DNA of 64,000 bases from Pseudomonadota bacterium (GTDB taxonomy: Bacteria; Pseudomonadota; Alphaproteobacteria; Sneathiellales; Sneathiellaceae): contig JANSXH010000007.1 in assembly GCA_024743055.1 (NCBI GenBank), forward strand, positions 62,001 to 126,000, read 5' to 3'. Shown here in pieces: positions 33,932-43,599 of the stretch. The notes beneath the pieces were generated by a model. That model was given only the letters and a program-made list of their open reading frames with translations, did no database searches and had not been told where the DNA came from. The position numbers and the translations under genes are program-made. Within the stretch, counting starts at the first letter, position 1. The number at the start of each line of letters is the position of its first letter.

Positions 33932-34981
33932 CTACTCTAACAAATCCAAACTGGCTTGTTTTTCAACAAAATGGCAAGCCGCCATATGCTCTTCTGTCAA
34001 AAAAACTTCTGGCGGCGCGAGCCTAGAGCAAACATCTTTTCCAACAGGGCACCTACCATAAAAACGGCAGGAATTGGGGTCCGGGTCAATGGGGCTTTGA
34101 GGATCACCTTCAAGCCGCAAGGCCTCACCGGCTCGGAGCTTTCCACCAGGCACGGCGGCATTCAATGCTTTTGTGTACGGATGTGCAGGATTTGTGAAAA
34201 TCTGCTCAGTTGGCCCCTCCTCAATTATTTGTCCTAAATACATGACAATAACCCGGTCGCATAACAAGCGAACCACATTCAGGTCATGTGAGACAAACAA
34301 GTAGCTCATCCCGAGATCTTTCTTAAGTTTAACTAAAAGTTTCAAAATAACAGCCTGTACCGATACATCCAGTGCAGACGTGGGCTCATCGAGGATGAGT
34401 AATTTTGGAGAAACTGCGATCGCCCTTGCTATATTTACGCGCGCCTTCTGCCCCCCTGAGAGTTGATGAGGAAACCTTCCGAGTAATGCGGCTGGCAAAC
34501 CAACTTGCTCGGCAAGCGCTCCGACTTTCTCAGACAATCCTGATTTCTCTGTCAATCCCTTCAACCGTTTTAGAGGTTCGGCAATTGTATCAAATGCCGT
34601 AAATCTGGGATTCAGACTCTCGTGAGGATCTTGAAAAACAATTTGTAGTTCGCTCCGCTCCGGCTCGGCATGAAAGCTCCTTGCGGGAACTGCGCTAATA
34701 TCTCGACCAGAAAATTCTATTTTTCCACTGGTACAATCTGCTAAGCGAGATAGCATTGCAACAAGAGTAGATTTTCCACACCCGGACTCTCCAACCAAAC
34801 CCAAGCTTTCGCCCTCGGATATCGAGAAACTGACATTATCCACAGCATGTAGCATTTGCCGCAGGTCTGGTACATTCTGATTGAAGCTGCGAAGCCAACT
34901 AGCAATCATGCTTCCAGATGGCCCTTTTCCGGCGATGGGAAAATATTTTTTAAGCCCGTTTACTTCCAAGAGTACAGTCAT
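33932..34981 (-). CDS. dppF: Oligopeptide/dipeptide-type ABC transporter ATPase DppF
   Basis: 349 aa. Walker A is GESGCGKSTLVAML, the signature LSGGQKARVNIARAIA, Walker B LLILDEPTSALDVS, then the C-terminal OppF/DppF extension with the cysteine pattern CRFYGRCPVGKDVC that binds an iron-sulfur cluster in some family members. The final gene of a minus-strand set; its start overlaps the dppD stop by 4 nt. Proximity to biuret genes suggests ureide or biuret import rather than peptides. Confidence 0.87.
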   Translation of the reverse strand: MTVLLEVNGLKKYFPIAGKGPSGSMIASWLRSFNQNVPDLRQMLHAVDNVSFSISEGESLGLVGESGCGKSTLVAMLSRLADCTSGKIEFSGRDISAVPARSFHAEPERSELQIVFQDPHESLNPRFTAFDTIAEPLKRLKGLTEKSGLSEKVGALAEQVGLPAALLGRFPHQLSGGQKARVNIARAIAVSPKLLILDEPTSALDVSVQAVILKLLVKLKKDLGMSYLFVSHDLNVVRLLCDRVIVMYLGQIIEEGPTEQIFTNPAHPYTKALNAAVPGGKLRAGEALRLEGDPQSPIDPDPNSCRFYGRCPVGKDVCSRLAPPEVFLTEEHMAACHFVEKQASLDLLE

Positions 34982-35958
34982 AATGGCTTCCGGCAGGACA
35001 GGAAATGCCCTTCACTCACTTCGTCCAAGGTGAGGTCAGGTGTGGAGCAAATTTCCTCAAACCTGTCGCATCTCCCTGAAAAACGACAAGGTGGGAGTTC
35101 TCCGCGAAGATCTGGCAAGCCCCCGGCAATAGATTCAATATCATCCAGTGACCCTTCCCCATGTGGCGTCGCCTTCATCAGTTTCGCCGTATATGGATGG
35201 CGAGGTGCCTCAAAAAGGTCTTCGGTTGAGGCATTCTCCACCACGTGACCGGCATGCATAACGACGATACGATCACAATAATCTGCAGCCATGGCGAGAT
35301 CATGGGTAATCAGCATGGTTGCCATATTCCTCTCCTTCGATAAATCTCGGATCAGATCCATAATTGCAGCCTGGGTCGTAACATCAAGGCCTGTAGTCGG
35401 CTCGTCGGCGATAAGCAATTCTGGCCTGCATGACAATGCCATAGCAATCATAATTCGTTGACACATACCACCGGACATTTCAAAGGGAAATGCATCAATT
35501 CGCCGCTCCGGATCCGGTATTCTGACCGTTTTAAGGGCGTCAATAACGGCTTCGCGAACAGTCTGACGATTGGCATTTTCATGCCGTCTCAATACATCCC
35601 CAATTTGCTTGCCAACTGTCCGTATGGGATTTAGTGCTGTTCTTGGGCTTTGGAAAATCATGGACGCCTGGCGCCCACGTGTTTGCTGCATTACACCTTC
35701 GGTCGCTGTCAAAACTTCAAGCCCGCCTAGATTTATAGAGCCTGATGTAACATGGCCTGCTGGATCAAGAATACCCATCGCAGTCAGGGCTGAAACTGAC
35801 TTTCCTGATCCGCTTTCGCCGACCACACCAACAATTTCCCCGCGGTGCACTTTCATAGAAATGTTTTCAAGAGCCCGCACTATGCCACTTCTGGTACGAA
35901 ATTCTACGCTGAGTTTTTGAATTTCGAGTAAAGGGGCAGGCATTTTCATACGTTCCAT
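34978..35958 (-). CDS. dppD: Oligopeptide/dipeptide-type ABC transporter ATPase DppD
   Basis: About 326 aa. Walker A is GESGSGKSVSALT, the signature MSGGMCQRIMIAMAL (M in place of the usual first Leu and C inside the motif), Walker B LLIADEPTTGLDVT, and C-terminal CRFSGRCDRFEEIC. Of several possible starts I take ATG 35958 just after the dppC stop; the frame to 36030 runs into dppC and is unlikely. The ATGs at 35949 and 35943 are also possible. Confidence 0.86.
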   Translation of the reverse strand: MERMKMPAPLLEIQKLSVEFRTRSGIVRALENISMKVHRGEIVGVVGESGSGKSVSALTAMGILDPAGHVTSGSINLGGLEVLTATEGVMQQTRGRQASMIFQSPRTALNPIRTVGKQIGDVLRRHENANRQTVREAVIDALKTVRIPDPERRIDAFPFEMSGGMCQRIMIAMALSCRPELLIADEPTTGLDVTTQAAIMDLIRDLSKERNMATMLITHDLAMAADYCDRIVVMHAGHVVENASTEDLFEAPRHPYTAKLMKATPHGEGSLDDIESIAGGLPDLRGELPPCRFSGRCDRFEEICSTPDLTLDEVSEGHFLSCRKPL

Positions 35959-35959
35959 A

Positions 35960-36805
35960 TCATGTTCTTCGCCGCGGATCGATGAGGTCCCGCAATCCGT
36001 CACCCAGCAAATTGAAAGTAAAAACAGCAAGCATCAGTGCAGCGCCTGGAAACAAGGCCAACCACCATTCTCCTGAGACAATAAATCCAGCCCCTTCTGC
36101 GACCATAATGCCCCATTCTGCGGTCGGCGGTCTAACCCCAAGGCCAATGAAGGAAAGACCCGCGGCATTCAGGATAGCCCAACCCATGTTCAGAGAAACT
36201 TGCACCATTAGAGGTGGCAGGGTATTTGGATAGATATGCATGGCGAGCAAGCGAAGGGAAGAATTCCCGGCAAGGCGAGCGGCCAAAACAAAATCCGCAG
36301 ATCTTCGAATATTGACCTCTGTCCGCGATACACGTGCATAAAATGGAAGGTTTATTATAGCGGTCGCATAGACGATGTTTTCAACGGTATTTCCCATTGC
36401 CGCGACAATCCCCATGGCAAGGACAAAAAGTGGAAACGCCATAATCGTATCCGTCATACGCCCGACAAGCCGATCTGCCCATCCACCATAAAAACCGGCA
36501 AGGGAGCCTAATAAACTGCCGATGACAAAGGAAATAGCAACCGCGGAAACGGCAATTGCCAGATCGAGGCGCGTCGCAACAATAATCCGGCTAAATACAT
36601 CGCGGCCTAATTGATCTGTTCCAAACCAATGGTCCAGGGAAGGTGGTTTAAGTGAGAGCGCCGAATTACTTTGCATTGGATCGTAAGGCACCAAAAATGG
36701 CCCAAACAGAGCGGCAAGCACAAGCAAAACGAATAATGCTCCGGCGAAAAGCGTAACTGGGTTTTCAGTCAGGATATATTTAAGATGCTTAAGAAACTCC
36801 CTCAT
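35960..36805 (-). CDS. dppC: Dipeptide-type ABC transporter permease DppC
   Basis: 281 aa with about six TM helices. The N-terminal OppC signature (PYDPMQSNSALSLKPPSLDHWFGTDQLGRDVFSRI) and the EAA loop (ARLAGNSSLRLLAMHIYPNTLPPLMVQ) are clear. It is 9 nt after dppB and 1 nt before dppD. Confidence 0.88.
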   Translation of the reverse strand: MREFLKHLKYILTENPVTLFAGALFVLLVLAALFGPFLVPYDPMQSNSALSLKPPSLDHWFGTDQLGRDVFSRIIVATRLDLAIAVSAVAISFVIGSLLGSLAGFYGGWADRLVGRMTDTIMAFPLFVLAMGIVAAMGNTVENIVYATAIINLPFYARVSRTEVNIRRSADFVLAARLAGNSSLRLLAMHIYPNTLPPLMVQVSLNMGWAILNAAGLSFIGLGVRPPTAEWGIMVAEGAGFIVSGEWWLALFPGAALMLAVFTFNLLGDGLRDLIDPRRRT

Positions 36806-36814
36806 CGATTTTCT

Positions 36815-37843
36815 CTAACCATCCAAACCAACGCGAGGATCGATAAGGGTATATGCAATATCAATTGTCAGGTTGAGCAACACATATAGGATCGCCATGG
36901 CGAGCACAAACCCCTGAACCGCCGCGTAATCTGAAACGATCAGCGCTTCAATCGCAAAGGAACCAATGCCTGGCCAAGCAAATACCTTCTCAACGAGGAC
37001 GTTTGAGCCCAACATAAAAGAGAAAACCATCCCTAAGGTGGTAAGAATTGGTAGCAAAGCATTTCTAAAAGCATAGACATAAAGTACGGTTGATCGCCGT
37101 AATCCGGACGCTCGCGCCGTTCGAATAAAGTCACTGGAGAGAACTTGCAACATTGCCGCCCTGGTCATCCGGGCAAGAGGTGCCAAAGTAAAAATTCCGA
37201 GCGTAATCGCAGGTAAAATCAGCTGGGCCAAAGCCGCCCCAAACGTCTCAAAGTCTCCATCTAAAAGGGCATCTATAGTATAGAAGTTTGTAATTGGGGG
37301 TGGTGATAGAAAAATAATATCCAATCTACCTAAAGGCGGTGGAGCGACACCCAAAATATAATAGAATAGATAGACCATAAATAAGCCGGTAAAGAAAACG
37401 GGCAAAGATACTCCTGCTGTAACCACTACTCGGCAAAGCTGGTCGACCCAGGTATTGGGTCGTGTAGCTGCGGCGACTCCGAGAGGCAAGGCGACGGCCA
37501 AAGAGAAAAGTAAGGCAAGAAATGTCAGCTCCAGAGATGCTGGCAGTCGCCTCGTCAATTCTTCTGCGACCGGCAAACCGGTACTAACTGATACGCCTAG
37601 ATTCCCGGTTGCAAGGTCTGTGATATAGATCCAAAATTGTTCAGGCCAGCTTTTGTCCAATCCTAGCGACACTCGAATTTCCTGTATTGACTTTTCATCA
37701 GCCGCGGGACCGGCGAAATAGACGGCAGGGTCTCCTGGAAGTGCACGGGTCAGGACGAAAGTGACAATTACGATACCGATGATTGACGGGATTGCTTGCA
37801 AAAGCCGCCCCAAAATCATCTTCAATTTGTCATTTCCGTCCAT
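36815..37843 (-). CDS. dppB: Dipeptide-type ABC transporter permease DppB
   Basis: 342 aa. TM helix, then a periplasmic loop with ALPGDPAVYFAGPAAD, then five TM helices and the EAA loop TARASGLRRSTVLYVYAFRNALLPILT. Standard DppB/OppB. It follows the binding-protein gene by 43 nt. Confidence 0.88.
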   Translation of the reverse strand: MDGNDKLKMILGRLLQAIPSIIGIVIVTFVLTRALPGDPAVYFAGPAADEKSIQEIRVSLGLDKSWPEQFWIYITDLATGNLGVSVSTGLPVAEELTRRLPASLELTFLALLFSLAVALPLGVAAATRPNTWVDQLCRVVVTAGVSLPVFFTGLFMVYLFYYILGVAPPPLGRLDIIFLSPPPITNFYTIDALLDGDFETFGAALAQLILPAITLGIFTLAPLARMTRAAMLQVLSSDFIRTARASGLRRSTVLYVYAFRNALLPILTTLGMVFSFMLGSNVLVEKVFAWPGIGSFAIEALIVSDYAAVQGFVLAMAILYVLLNLTIDIAYTLIDPRVGLDG

Positions 37844-37886
37844 TCCAAGCTGAAACCTTCTGCCGCCGTTTTCTGACTATTTTCGA

Positions 37887-39509
37887 TTAGCTGGTCACTT
37901 TAGTGAACAAGCGACAATCGAGTTGTCGATGCGCATAGTATTTATAGCCCGTGACATCCTTCTGCATCGCTACGTCGAGATATGGCTGGTAAACAGGAAT
38001 TAGCGGGACATCATCGAAAAAGATTCCTATCAGCTCTTTGATTTTGGGAGCGTATTCAGGATTATCTACTTCCATATGCAATGTGGCATTGGTTAGCTCC
38101 TGAACTTTTGGATTGTCATAATTCATTGAGTTAAATAGCCGACCCTTTTCGTAAACCCAAAATGAGTAATAGTCCGGATAGTTAAGCCAACCGCCGAAGT
38201 TCTTGATATGCATAGGTAGCTTCTTTTCGACCAATGCCGCTGTCCGCCAGTTTGCACCCGGGATCTTGTCAATGGTTACGTTTACCCCCACTTTCCCCAA
38301 ACTCTCTTGCAGAAGCAAACTCATAGGTTCGGACCATTGAGCTAGTCCGAGGTTGAAAGATAATGGAACGTCAAAACCATTAGCATATCCTGCTTCTTTC
38401 AAAAGGTCCTTAGCTTTGTCATAATCTGTGTCATAAGGAAAAGGCTGCGGCCATTCGATGGTTGCAGGTGTCTTTGATTTTCCACCCCACATAGGAATGC
38501 CACGCTCGAAAGCCGCTTGTTTGAATATCTGATCATAAGGAACAGAATAGGCGATTGCCTGACGGACAAGTTTATTTGCGAAAGGCTCAAAATTAAGATT
38601 TAGACCTATTGCTGTCATGGAATTTTCGATCGGGACACCGGAAATCGAAAATTTCCCAGAAGCGCTCAATTCTGCAAAATCTTTAGGCGGCAGATCAAGA
38701 GATACATCTGCATCGCCGCGTTCAAGAAGTGCCCGACGTGTTGAAGCAGACGGCACTTGACGAATGATCACGCGTTCGACCCCCGGAAGCGTGCCATTTT
38801 TCCATCCATCAAAACGCTTATAGACTGTTTGCTGACCCGGATCCCAGCGCTCAAGCATAAATGCACCACCGCCGGCTGGTGTTCGATGAAGGTACTCTGT
38901 CGCCCAAGGATCATCGGCCGTCGCGTTTTTCTTTGCCAGTGTTGAATTGAAAATAATCGGAACTGGAACGCCAAGGTCCGGGAGAGTTAGCTTGCTGGGC
39001 CGCAAAAGTTTTATAACAAAGGTTTCATCATCAACCGCTTCAAATTGTTCTGGCTTTTCTAGGGATCCGGCTTTCATTTGAACTGTTGGAAAACCACCAA
39101 GACTCACAGCGCGATCAAATGACCATTTCACATCCTGTGCAGTGATAGGCGTCCCATCCCAAAAAGTTGCTCCTTTGCGCATCTTAAATGTGATCGACTT
39201 ACCATCTGGAGCGATGGTCCATGATTCAGCAGCTTCAGGTTCCAAGGATGTATAGTCATACATCAAGGTCCCATTCTCCAACTTCTTCGTTGAATATCCA
39301 ACCAGGCGGTCATAGAGATTGACAGCGATTTGATAGCTGGGGCGATTGGTTCCTTTTCGTTGTATGTCCATACTGTTCGGACCATTACCTGTCACAACAA
39401 CCAACGTGCCATCGCGACCCGCTGCTTCGGCAGGCATGAATTTTAGAAACGGTATTGTTGAAGCGCCTGCGGCAATACCCATCGTTTTAAGAAAGTCCCG
39501 TCTGCGCAT
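37887..39509 (-). CDS. ABC transporter substrate-binding protein, family 5 (DppA-type), Tat-exported
   Basis: 540 aa. The N-terminus MRRRDFLKTMGIAAGAS is a twin-arginine signal. The mature protein is a large three-domain family 5 binding protein (YEPEAAESWTIAPDGKSITFKMRKGATFWDGTPITAQDVKWSFDR). It is the first gene of the SBP-B-C-D-F operon. Family 5 proteins bind peptides, nickel, sugars or other solutes; biuret or another ureide is suggested by the divergent biuH-atzF genes (inference). Confidence 0.87.
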   Translation of the reverse strand: MRRRDFLKTMGIAAGASTIPFLKFMPAEAAGRDGTLVVVTGNGPNSMDIQRKGTNRPSYQIAVNLYDRLVGYSTKKLENGTLMYDYTSLEPEAAESWTIAPDGKSITFKMRKGATFWDGTPITAQDVKWSFDRAVSLGGFPTVQMKAGSLEKPEQFEAVDDETFVIKLLRPSKLTLPDLGVPVPIIFNSTLAKKNATADDPWATEYLHRTPAGGGAFMLERWDPGQQTVYKRFDGWKNGTLPGVERVIIRQVPSASTRRALLERGDADVSLDLPPKDFAELSASGKFSISGVPIENSMTAIGLNLNFEPFANKLVRQAIAYSVPYDQIFKQAAFERGIPMWGGKSKTPATIEWPQPFPYDTDYDKAKDLLKEAGYANGFDVPLSFNLGLAQWSEPMSLLLQESLGKVGVNVTIDKIPGANWRTAALVEKKLPMHIKNFGGWLNYPDYYSFWVYEKGRLFNSMNYDNPKVQELTNATLHMEVDNPEYAPKIKELIGIFFDDVPLIPVYQPYLDVAMQKDVTGYKYYAHRQLDCRLFTKVTS

Positions 39510-39546
39510 AGTTTATCTCCTCAGTTAGACAATTATATTTGTAGGT

Positions 39547-39568
39547 CTGTTGAGGATTAGTAGAACAG
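39547..39568. promoter_or_regulatory. Possible LysR-type binding site upstream of the binding-protein gene
   Basis: CTGTT-N12-AACAG, a 5-bp dyad of LysR-site geometry, lies 38 nt upstream of the binding-protein start. A second string, GCAACATTTG, near 39611 resembles GCAACATATG near 40565 in the regulator/biuH gap. This is weak evidence, consistent with a regulator acting at both promoters. Confidence 0.3.
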
Positions 39569-39649
39569 GTATTAGTGATGCAGTATGCTGCTATTTTTTG
39601 TTAGGTGTAGTGCAACATTTGCAGCGCAACAAAAGAGACAGCGGACAAG

Positions 39650-40552
39650 TTATGGATAGCGTGCCTGTAAAATCTTTATAATCTGGTCTGCGAAACGGGC
39701 CACGGCTACTGGTAGCGTTCTGCCTCTAAGTTGGCCAAAATAGATCAACCCTGTCGGCAGGTCTCGTGAATCAATTGGTCGGATAACGGAACCTTCGGGT
39801 ATATCTTTGGTAGGCAAGCCAATAGGTATCTGAAATGAGATAACGCCCTCTGCCAAGGCATGGTTTCTCAGAAATTCAAAACTGTCAGATTCAATTACCG
39901 GATCAAGAGTGATAGTTGAATCCACCAAAGCCGTTTCCATAAGATTGCGAACTCCATATGAAGTCGTCGGCAAAGCAATAGGGTGTTGTAAACAATCGCG
40001 AAGCCTTAACGTATCTTTAGTTGCAAGCGGATGATCCTCTGACATGACACCATATACCTGCTGCCTCACTGTCAAGAGCGTTTGAAATTCAGCAAGCCTC
40101 ACCGGTTCGAATACCAGCGCCAGGTCAGCTGTGTGATCAACAAGGGCTTGTTCCGCGGCGGCCCGATCCCGCAAATATACACCGAAAGTGACCGCCGGAT
40201 GTTCTTTCCGATAAGTGGCAATCTGCTCAGGTAGAAAGAACGGAAGCAATGCCTGACTGCAGGCGATCGATACATGGCCTCGACGCACCCCTGATAAATC
40301 TGCGATCTGGGACTGCACCCTTTCCATATCGGAGAGCTGGTTGCGGATATGATGTACAAGTATTTCGCCTGCGCTGTTCAACCGGACACCGCGCGGCAGC
40401 CGTTCAAAGATGGGAACACCAAGTTCCTCCTCCACTGAGAGAATACGACGATTAAGCGCGGTAGATGTCAATGCTAATACTTCGGCAGCTTTACGAATTG
40501 AGCCAATTCTCGCGACTGCGTCGATGTATCGCAAAGTCATTAAATGTTTCAA
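39650..40552 (-). CDS. LysR family transcriptional regulator
   Basis: About 300 aa from TTG 40552, which has GAGG 8 nt upstream; ATG 40540 is the alternative and the frame to 40840 overlaps biuH. The LysR helix-turn-helix (MTLRYIDAVARIGSIRKAAEVLALTSTALNRRILSVEEELG) is at the N-terminus, followed by a periplasmic-binding-like effector domain. It lies between the dpp-type transporter operon (same strand) and the divergent biuH operon, the classic position to control both. Confidence 0.87.
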   Translation of the reverse strand: MKHLMTLRYIDAVARIGSIRKAAEVLALTSTALNRRILSVEEELGVPIFERLPRGVRLNSAGEILVHHIRNQLSDMERVQSQIADLSGVRRGHVSIACSQALLPFFLPEQIATYRKEHPAVTFGVYLRDRAAAEQALVDHTADLALVFEPVRLAEFQTLLTVRQQVYGVMSEDHPLATKDTLRLRDCLQHPIALPTTSYGVRNLMETALVDSTITLDPVIESDSFEFLRNHALAEGVISFQIPIGLPTKDIPEGSVIRPIDSRDLPTGLIYFGQLRGRTLPVAVARFADQIIKILQARYP

Positions 40553-40670
40553 TAATCTGGCCTCGCAACATATGTGATGCGTTTTTTGCACCGAATTGAT
40601 GAAAATATAGCAGAAGACAGACTCGGTCGCATCTGCAAACTTCACCTGCCAGTGCCAAGAGGAAAAACTA

Positions 40671-41348
40671 ATGAATACCATTGATGCAGACCCATACCAT
40701 TGGCCGTACAACGGGGATCTTAGACCCGAGAATACCGCCTTTATAATAATTGATATGCAAACGGATTTCTGCGGCATCGGTGGATATGTGGACCAGATGG
40801 GGTATGACCTGGGTCTAACACGCGCTCCTATTAAGCCCATTCTAAATGTCTTGGGCTTAATGCGGGAAAAAGGGTATCACATTTTTCATACCCGCGAAGG
40901 CCACCGACCGGATCTGTCGGACCTTCCTGCCAATAAACGTTGGCGTTCCCAACAAATTGGTGCTGGGATCGGCGATCCTGGACCATGCGGAAAAATACTG
41001 GTTCGCGGCGAACCCGGATGGGAAATTATTGACGATCTGGCCCCCCTGCCAGGTGAGTCTATTGTCGACAAACCCGGTAAAGGTTCTTTTTGTGCAACCG
41101 ATCTAGAATTGCTGCTGCGCGTTCGCGGTATTGACAACATTGTTCTTAGCGGAATTACGACAGACGTTTGTGTACATACCACCATGCGCGAAGCAAATGA
41201 TCGTGGGTTTGAGTGTTTGTTGCTGGAAGACTGCTGCGGTGCTACTGACCCGGGAAATCATGAAGCCGCCATAAAAATGGTAAAAATGCAAGGCGGTGTT
41301 TTCGGAAGCGTTTCCAATAGTGTGACATTTACCAGTCAACTGCCCTGA
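40671..41348 (+). CDS. biuH: Biuret hydrolase (biuret amidohydrolase), cysteine hydrolase family
   Basis: 225 aa isochorismatase-like cysteine hydrolase. The N-terminal [30 protein letters not shown], the [31 protein letters not shown] block and the C-terminal [22 protein letters not shown] follow the rhizobial biuret hydrolase as I remember it. The catalytic triad is Asp28, Lys134 and Cys167 (equivalent to Asp36, Lys142, Cys175 there). It cleaves biuret to allophanate and ammonia. AGAGG precedes the ATG. It heads a biuH-cupin-atzF operon; the last gene encodes the next step. Confidence 0.9.
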   Translation: MNTIDADPYHWPYNGDLRPENTAFIIIDMQTDFCGIGGYVDQMGYDLGLTRAPIKPILNVLGLMREKGYHIFHTREGHRPDLSDLPANKRWRSQQIGAGIGDPGPCGKILVRGEPGWEIIDDLAPLPGESIVDKPGKGSFCATDLELLLRVRGIDNIVLSGITTDVCVHTTMREANDRGFECLLLEDCCGATDPGNHEAAIKMVKMQGGVFGSVSNSVTFTSQLP

Positions 41349-41755
41349 TGACGGAAGTGCAATCCCAACAGTCTTTATTTTGGAAGAGCTCAATGGCTGA
41401 ATCTTTGACTTATACAAATTTAGCAAATCATGGATGGCGAGAGTTCGAATTCGAACCCTTCAAGCCAGGTGTTGAAATCTACCGGTTGTCCCAGGGAAAA
41501 CCTGAGGCCGCTCTATTAAGATATGCCCCCGGTGCCACCATCCCCCGCCACCGGCATACAGGGTTGGAAACCATTCTCATATTGGAGGGATCCCAATGCG
41601 ATGAAAAGGGACGCTATGAATTAGGCACATTCATCCTAAATCCCGCCGGAACAGAACATACTGTTTGGACCGAGGAAGGTTGTGTTGTCCTCATACAATG
41701 GGAAACGCCCGTAGCTTTCCTCTCTATACCTTCAGATACGGCGGAGGCGGATTAA
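41348..41755 (+). CDS. Cupin domain protein (ChrR-type)
   Basis: 135 aa. The ATG overlaps the biuH stop (TGATG); an internal ATG at 41393 with GAAGAG nearby is also possible. A single cupin barrel has metal-binding residues in RHRHTGLETILILEG (H-x-H, E) and a distal His in GTEHTVW. It resembles the cupin part of ChrR-type anti-sigma proteins but lacks their N-terminal zinc domain. In a biuret operon it might bind a pathway intermediate or act as an accessory enzyme; function unknown. Confidence 0.75.
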   Translation: MTEVQSQQSLFWKSSMAESLTYTNLANHGWREFEFEPFKPGVEIYRLSQGKPEAALLRYAPGATIPRHRHTGLETILILEGSQCDEKGRYELGTFILNPAGTEHTVWTEEGCVVLIQWETPVAFLSIPSDTAEAD

Positions 41756-41759
41756 ATCA

Positions 41760-43547
41760 ATGGAAAACCTTTCATTTGATATAGCTTCCCTTCACAAGGC
41801 ATATAAAAGCGGCGTATTGGCGACCGAAGTTATTGCAGAATGCTATCGTAGAATTAACGATCAGGACGATGACGGTATCTTCATAACCCTGACCGACGAA
41901 ACAGCTGCCCTGTCTGCAGCTCAATCAATTGGGCCATTCGATCCCATTACAAAACCACTTTGGGGGATTCCATTTGTCGTAAAAGACAATATTGATGTAG
42001 ATGGAGCCCCGACTACAGCTGCCTGCCCAGCCTATGAGTATGTAGCTGAAAAAGACGCATTTGTTGTTGCAAGACTACGCGACGCTGGAGCAATTCTGAT
42101 TGGTAAGACAAACCTGGATCAATTTGCAACGGGTTTGGTTGGAATAAGATCACCATATCCACCACCAAAAAACGCAATTGACCCAAATATTGTGCCAGGC
42201 GGTTCAAGTTCAGGCTCCGCTGTTGCTGTAGCAAAAGGTCTAGTGAGTTTTTCGCTGGGAACAGATACTGCTGGTTCAGGGCGTGTGCCTGCTGCACTTA
42301 ATAATATTGTCGGCCTTAAACCAACGCTTGGCGCCCTTTCTGGCACCGGTGTTGTGCCAGCCTGTCGAACTCTAGATACAGTTTCAATTTTTGCGCTGAC
42401 TGTAGACAATGCTTATGACGTATACAAAGTCACCGCCGTATTCGATCCTGAAGATGCTTATGCTCGTACAGTGCCAACACCAAATTTGATCAATACACCG
42501 CCTTGTTTCACCATAGGTGTTCCTTCCCCAGGTTCCCGGGAGTTTTTTAAAGATACAGTTCAGGAAGTGTCATTTGAAAGGACGATTGAAGTAATCGCCC
42601 AAATTGGAGGAAGAGTTCGGGAAATAGATTTTGCGCCTTTCTACGATGTCGCAAATTTGCTGTATGAGGGCGCCTGGGTTGCGGAAAGATATACTGTTGT
42701 TGAAGAATTGATGGCTCAAAGGCCCGATGCCTTATTTCCTGTCACTAACGATATCATCAGTGAGGCAAAAAAGCTTTCTGCGGCTGATACATTCCGAGGA
42801 ATTTATAAACTTCAAGAGCTAAAGCGACTGATAGAACCTTTGATTGAGGCTATCAATATAATTTGCGTTCCGACTATCCCAACCTTTTATTCACTAGAAG
42901 ATATGAAGAAGGACCCTGTCGGCCCGAATTCACGCCTTGGTACCTATACTAATTTTGTCAATCTTCTTGATTTATGTGGAATTGCGGTTCCAGTTGCCCC
43001 TCGATCCGACGGCAGACCGGGTAGTGCAACGCTTTTAGCAAGAAGGTCAGAGGACAGTCTTGTCGCAAGTTTAGCCGCACTCCTTCACCAACAATCAAAT
43101 GTCACATTGGGGGCGACAAACTGGACTTTGCCTGAACGCAAACCTCTCGTCCCATCTACCGCCAAAGACGAAATTTTAATTGCTGCTGTCGGCGCACATA
43201 TGTCTGGCCTACCTTTAAATGCTGAGCTTGTTAAACTTGGAGGCCGGTTTCAAAGAAAAGCGAAGACCGCGCCGACCTACCGGTTATATAGCTTGAACGG
43301 CGGCCCACCCTTTCGACCTGGCCTCATGCGAGACAAGAAGGGGCAATCAATCGATCTCGAAATATGGTCTCTGCCGTCTCACCAGTTTGGAACTTTTTTG
43401 AAAGGAATACCGGCACCACTTGGGATCGGGACTATAACTCTCGATGATGGAAATGAAGTCAAAAGTTTCATTTGCGAAGCCATTGGGCTCGAGGGCGCCA
43501 AAGATATTACAGAATTTGGCGGATGGCGAAATTTCCTTGCCTCCTGA
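41760..43547 (+). CDS. atzF: Allophanate hydrolase
   Basis: 595 aa, the length of AtzF-type allophanate hydrolases. The N-terminal amidase-signature domain has the Ser-Ser-Lys triad Lys75 (VVKDNIDV), Ser149 (GGSSSGSA) and Ser173 (DTAGSGR). A C-terminal domain (about residue 465 on: VGAHMSGLPLNAEL.., then RLYSLNGGPPFRPGL) matches the allophanate-hydrolase C-terminal domain. It converts allophanate to ammonia and CO2. The start has GGAGG upstream and lies 4 nt after the cupin gene. Confidence 0.92.
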   Translation: MENLSFDIASLHKAYKSGVLATEVIAECYRRINDQDDDGIFITLTDETAALSAAQSIGPFDPITKPLWGIPFVVKDNIDVDGAPTTAACPAYEYVAEKDAFVVARLRDAGAILIGKTNLDQFATGLVGIRSPYPPPKNAIDPNIVPGGSSSGSAVAVAKGLVSFSLGTDTAGSGRVPAALNNIVGLKPTLGALSGTGVVPACRTLDTVSIFALTVDNAYDVYKVTAVFDPEDAYARTVPTPNLINTPPCFTIGVPSPGSREFFKDTVQEVSFERTIEVIAQIGGRVREIDFAPFYDVANLLYEGAWVAERYTVVEELMAQRPDALFPVTNDIISEAKKLSAADTFRGIYKLQELKRLIEPLIEAINIICVPTIPTFYSLEDMKKDPVGPNSRLGTYTNFVNLLDLCGIAVPVAPRSDGRPGSATLLARRSEDSLVASLAALLHQQSNVTLGATNWTLPERKPLVPSTAKDEILIAAVGAHMSGLPLNAELVKLGGRFQRKAKTAPTYRLYSLNGGPPFRPGLMRDKKGQSIDLEIWSLPSHQFGTFLKGIPAPLGIGTITLDDGNEVKSFICEAIGLEGAKDITEFGGWRNFLAS

Positions 43548-43599
43548 TGGTGTTGTCAGATTAACTTAGTGGAAATGAAACCGGGGCGGTGGCTGAATT

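Noticed and set aside
40553-40840. N-terminal extension of the LysR regulator
   Set aside because: It would overlap biuH on the other strand and does not resemble LysR proteins; the helix-turn-helix begins right after the TTG/ATG near 40552-40540.
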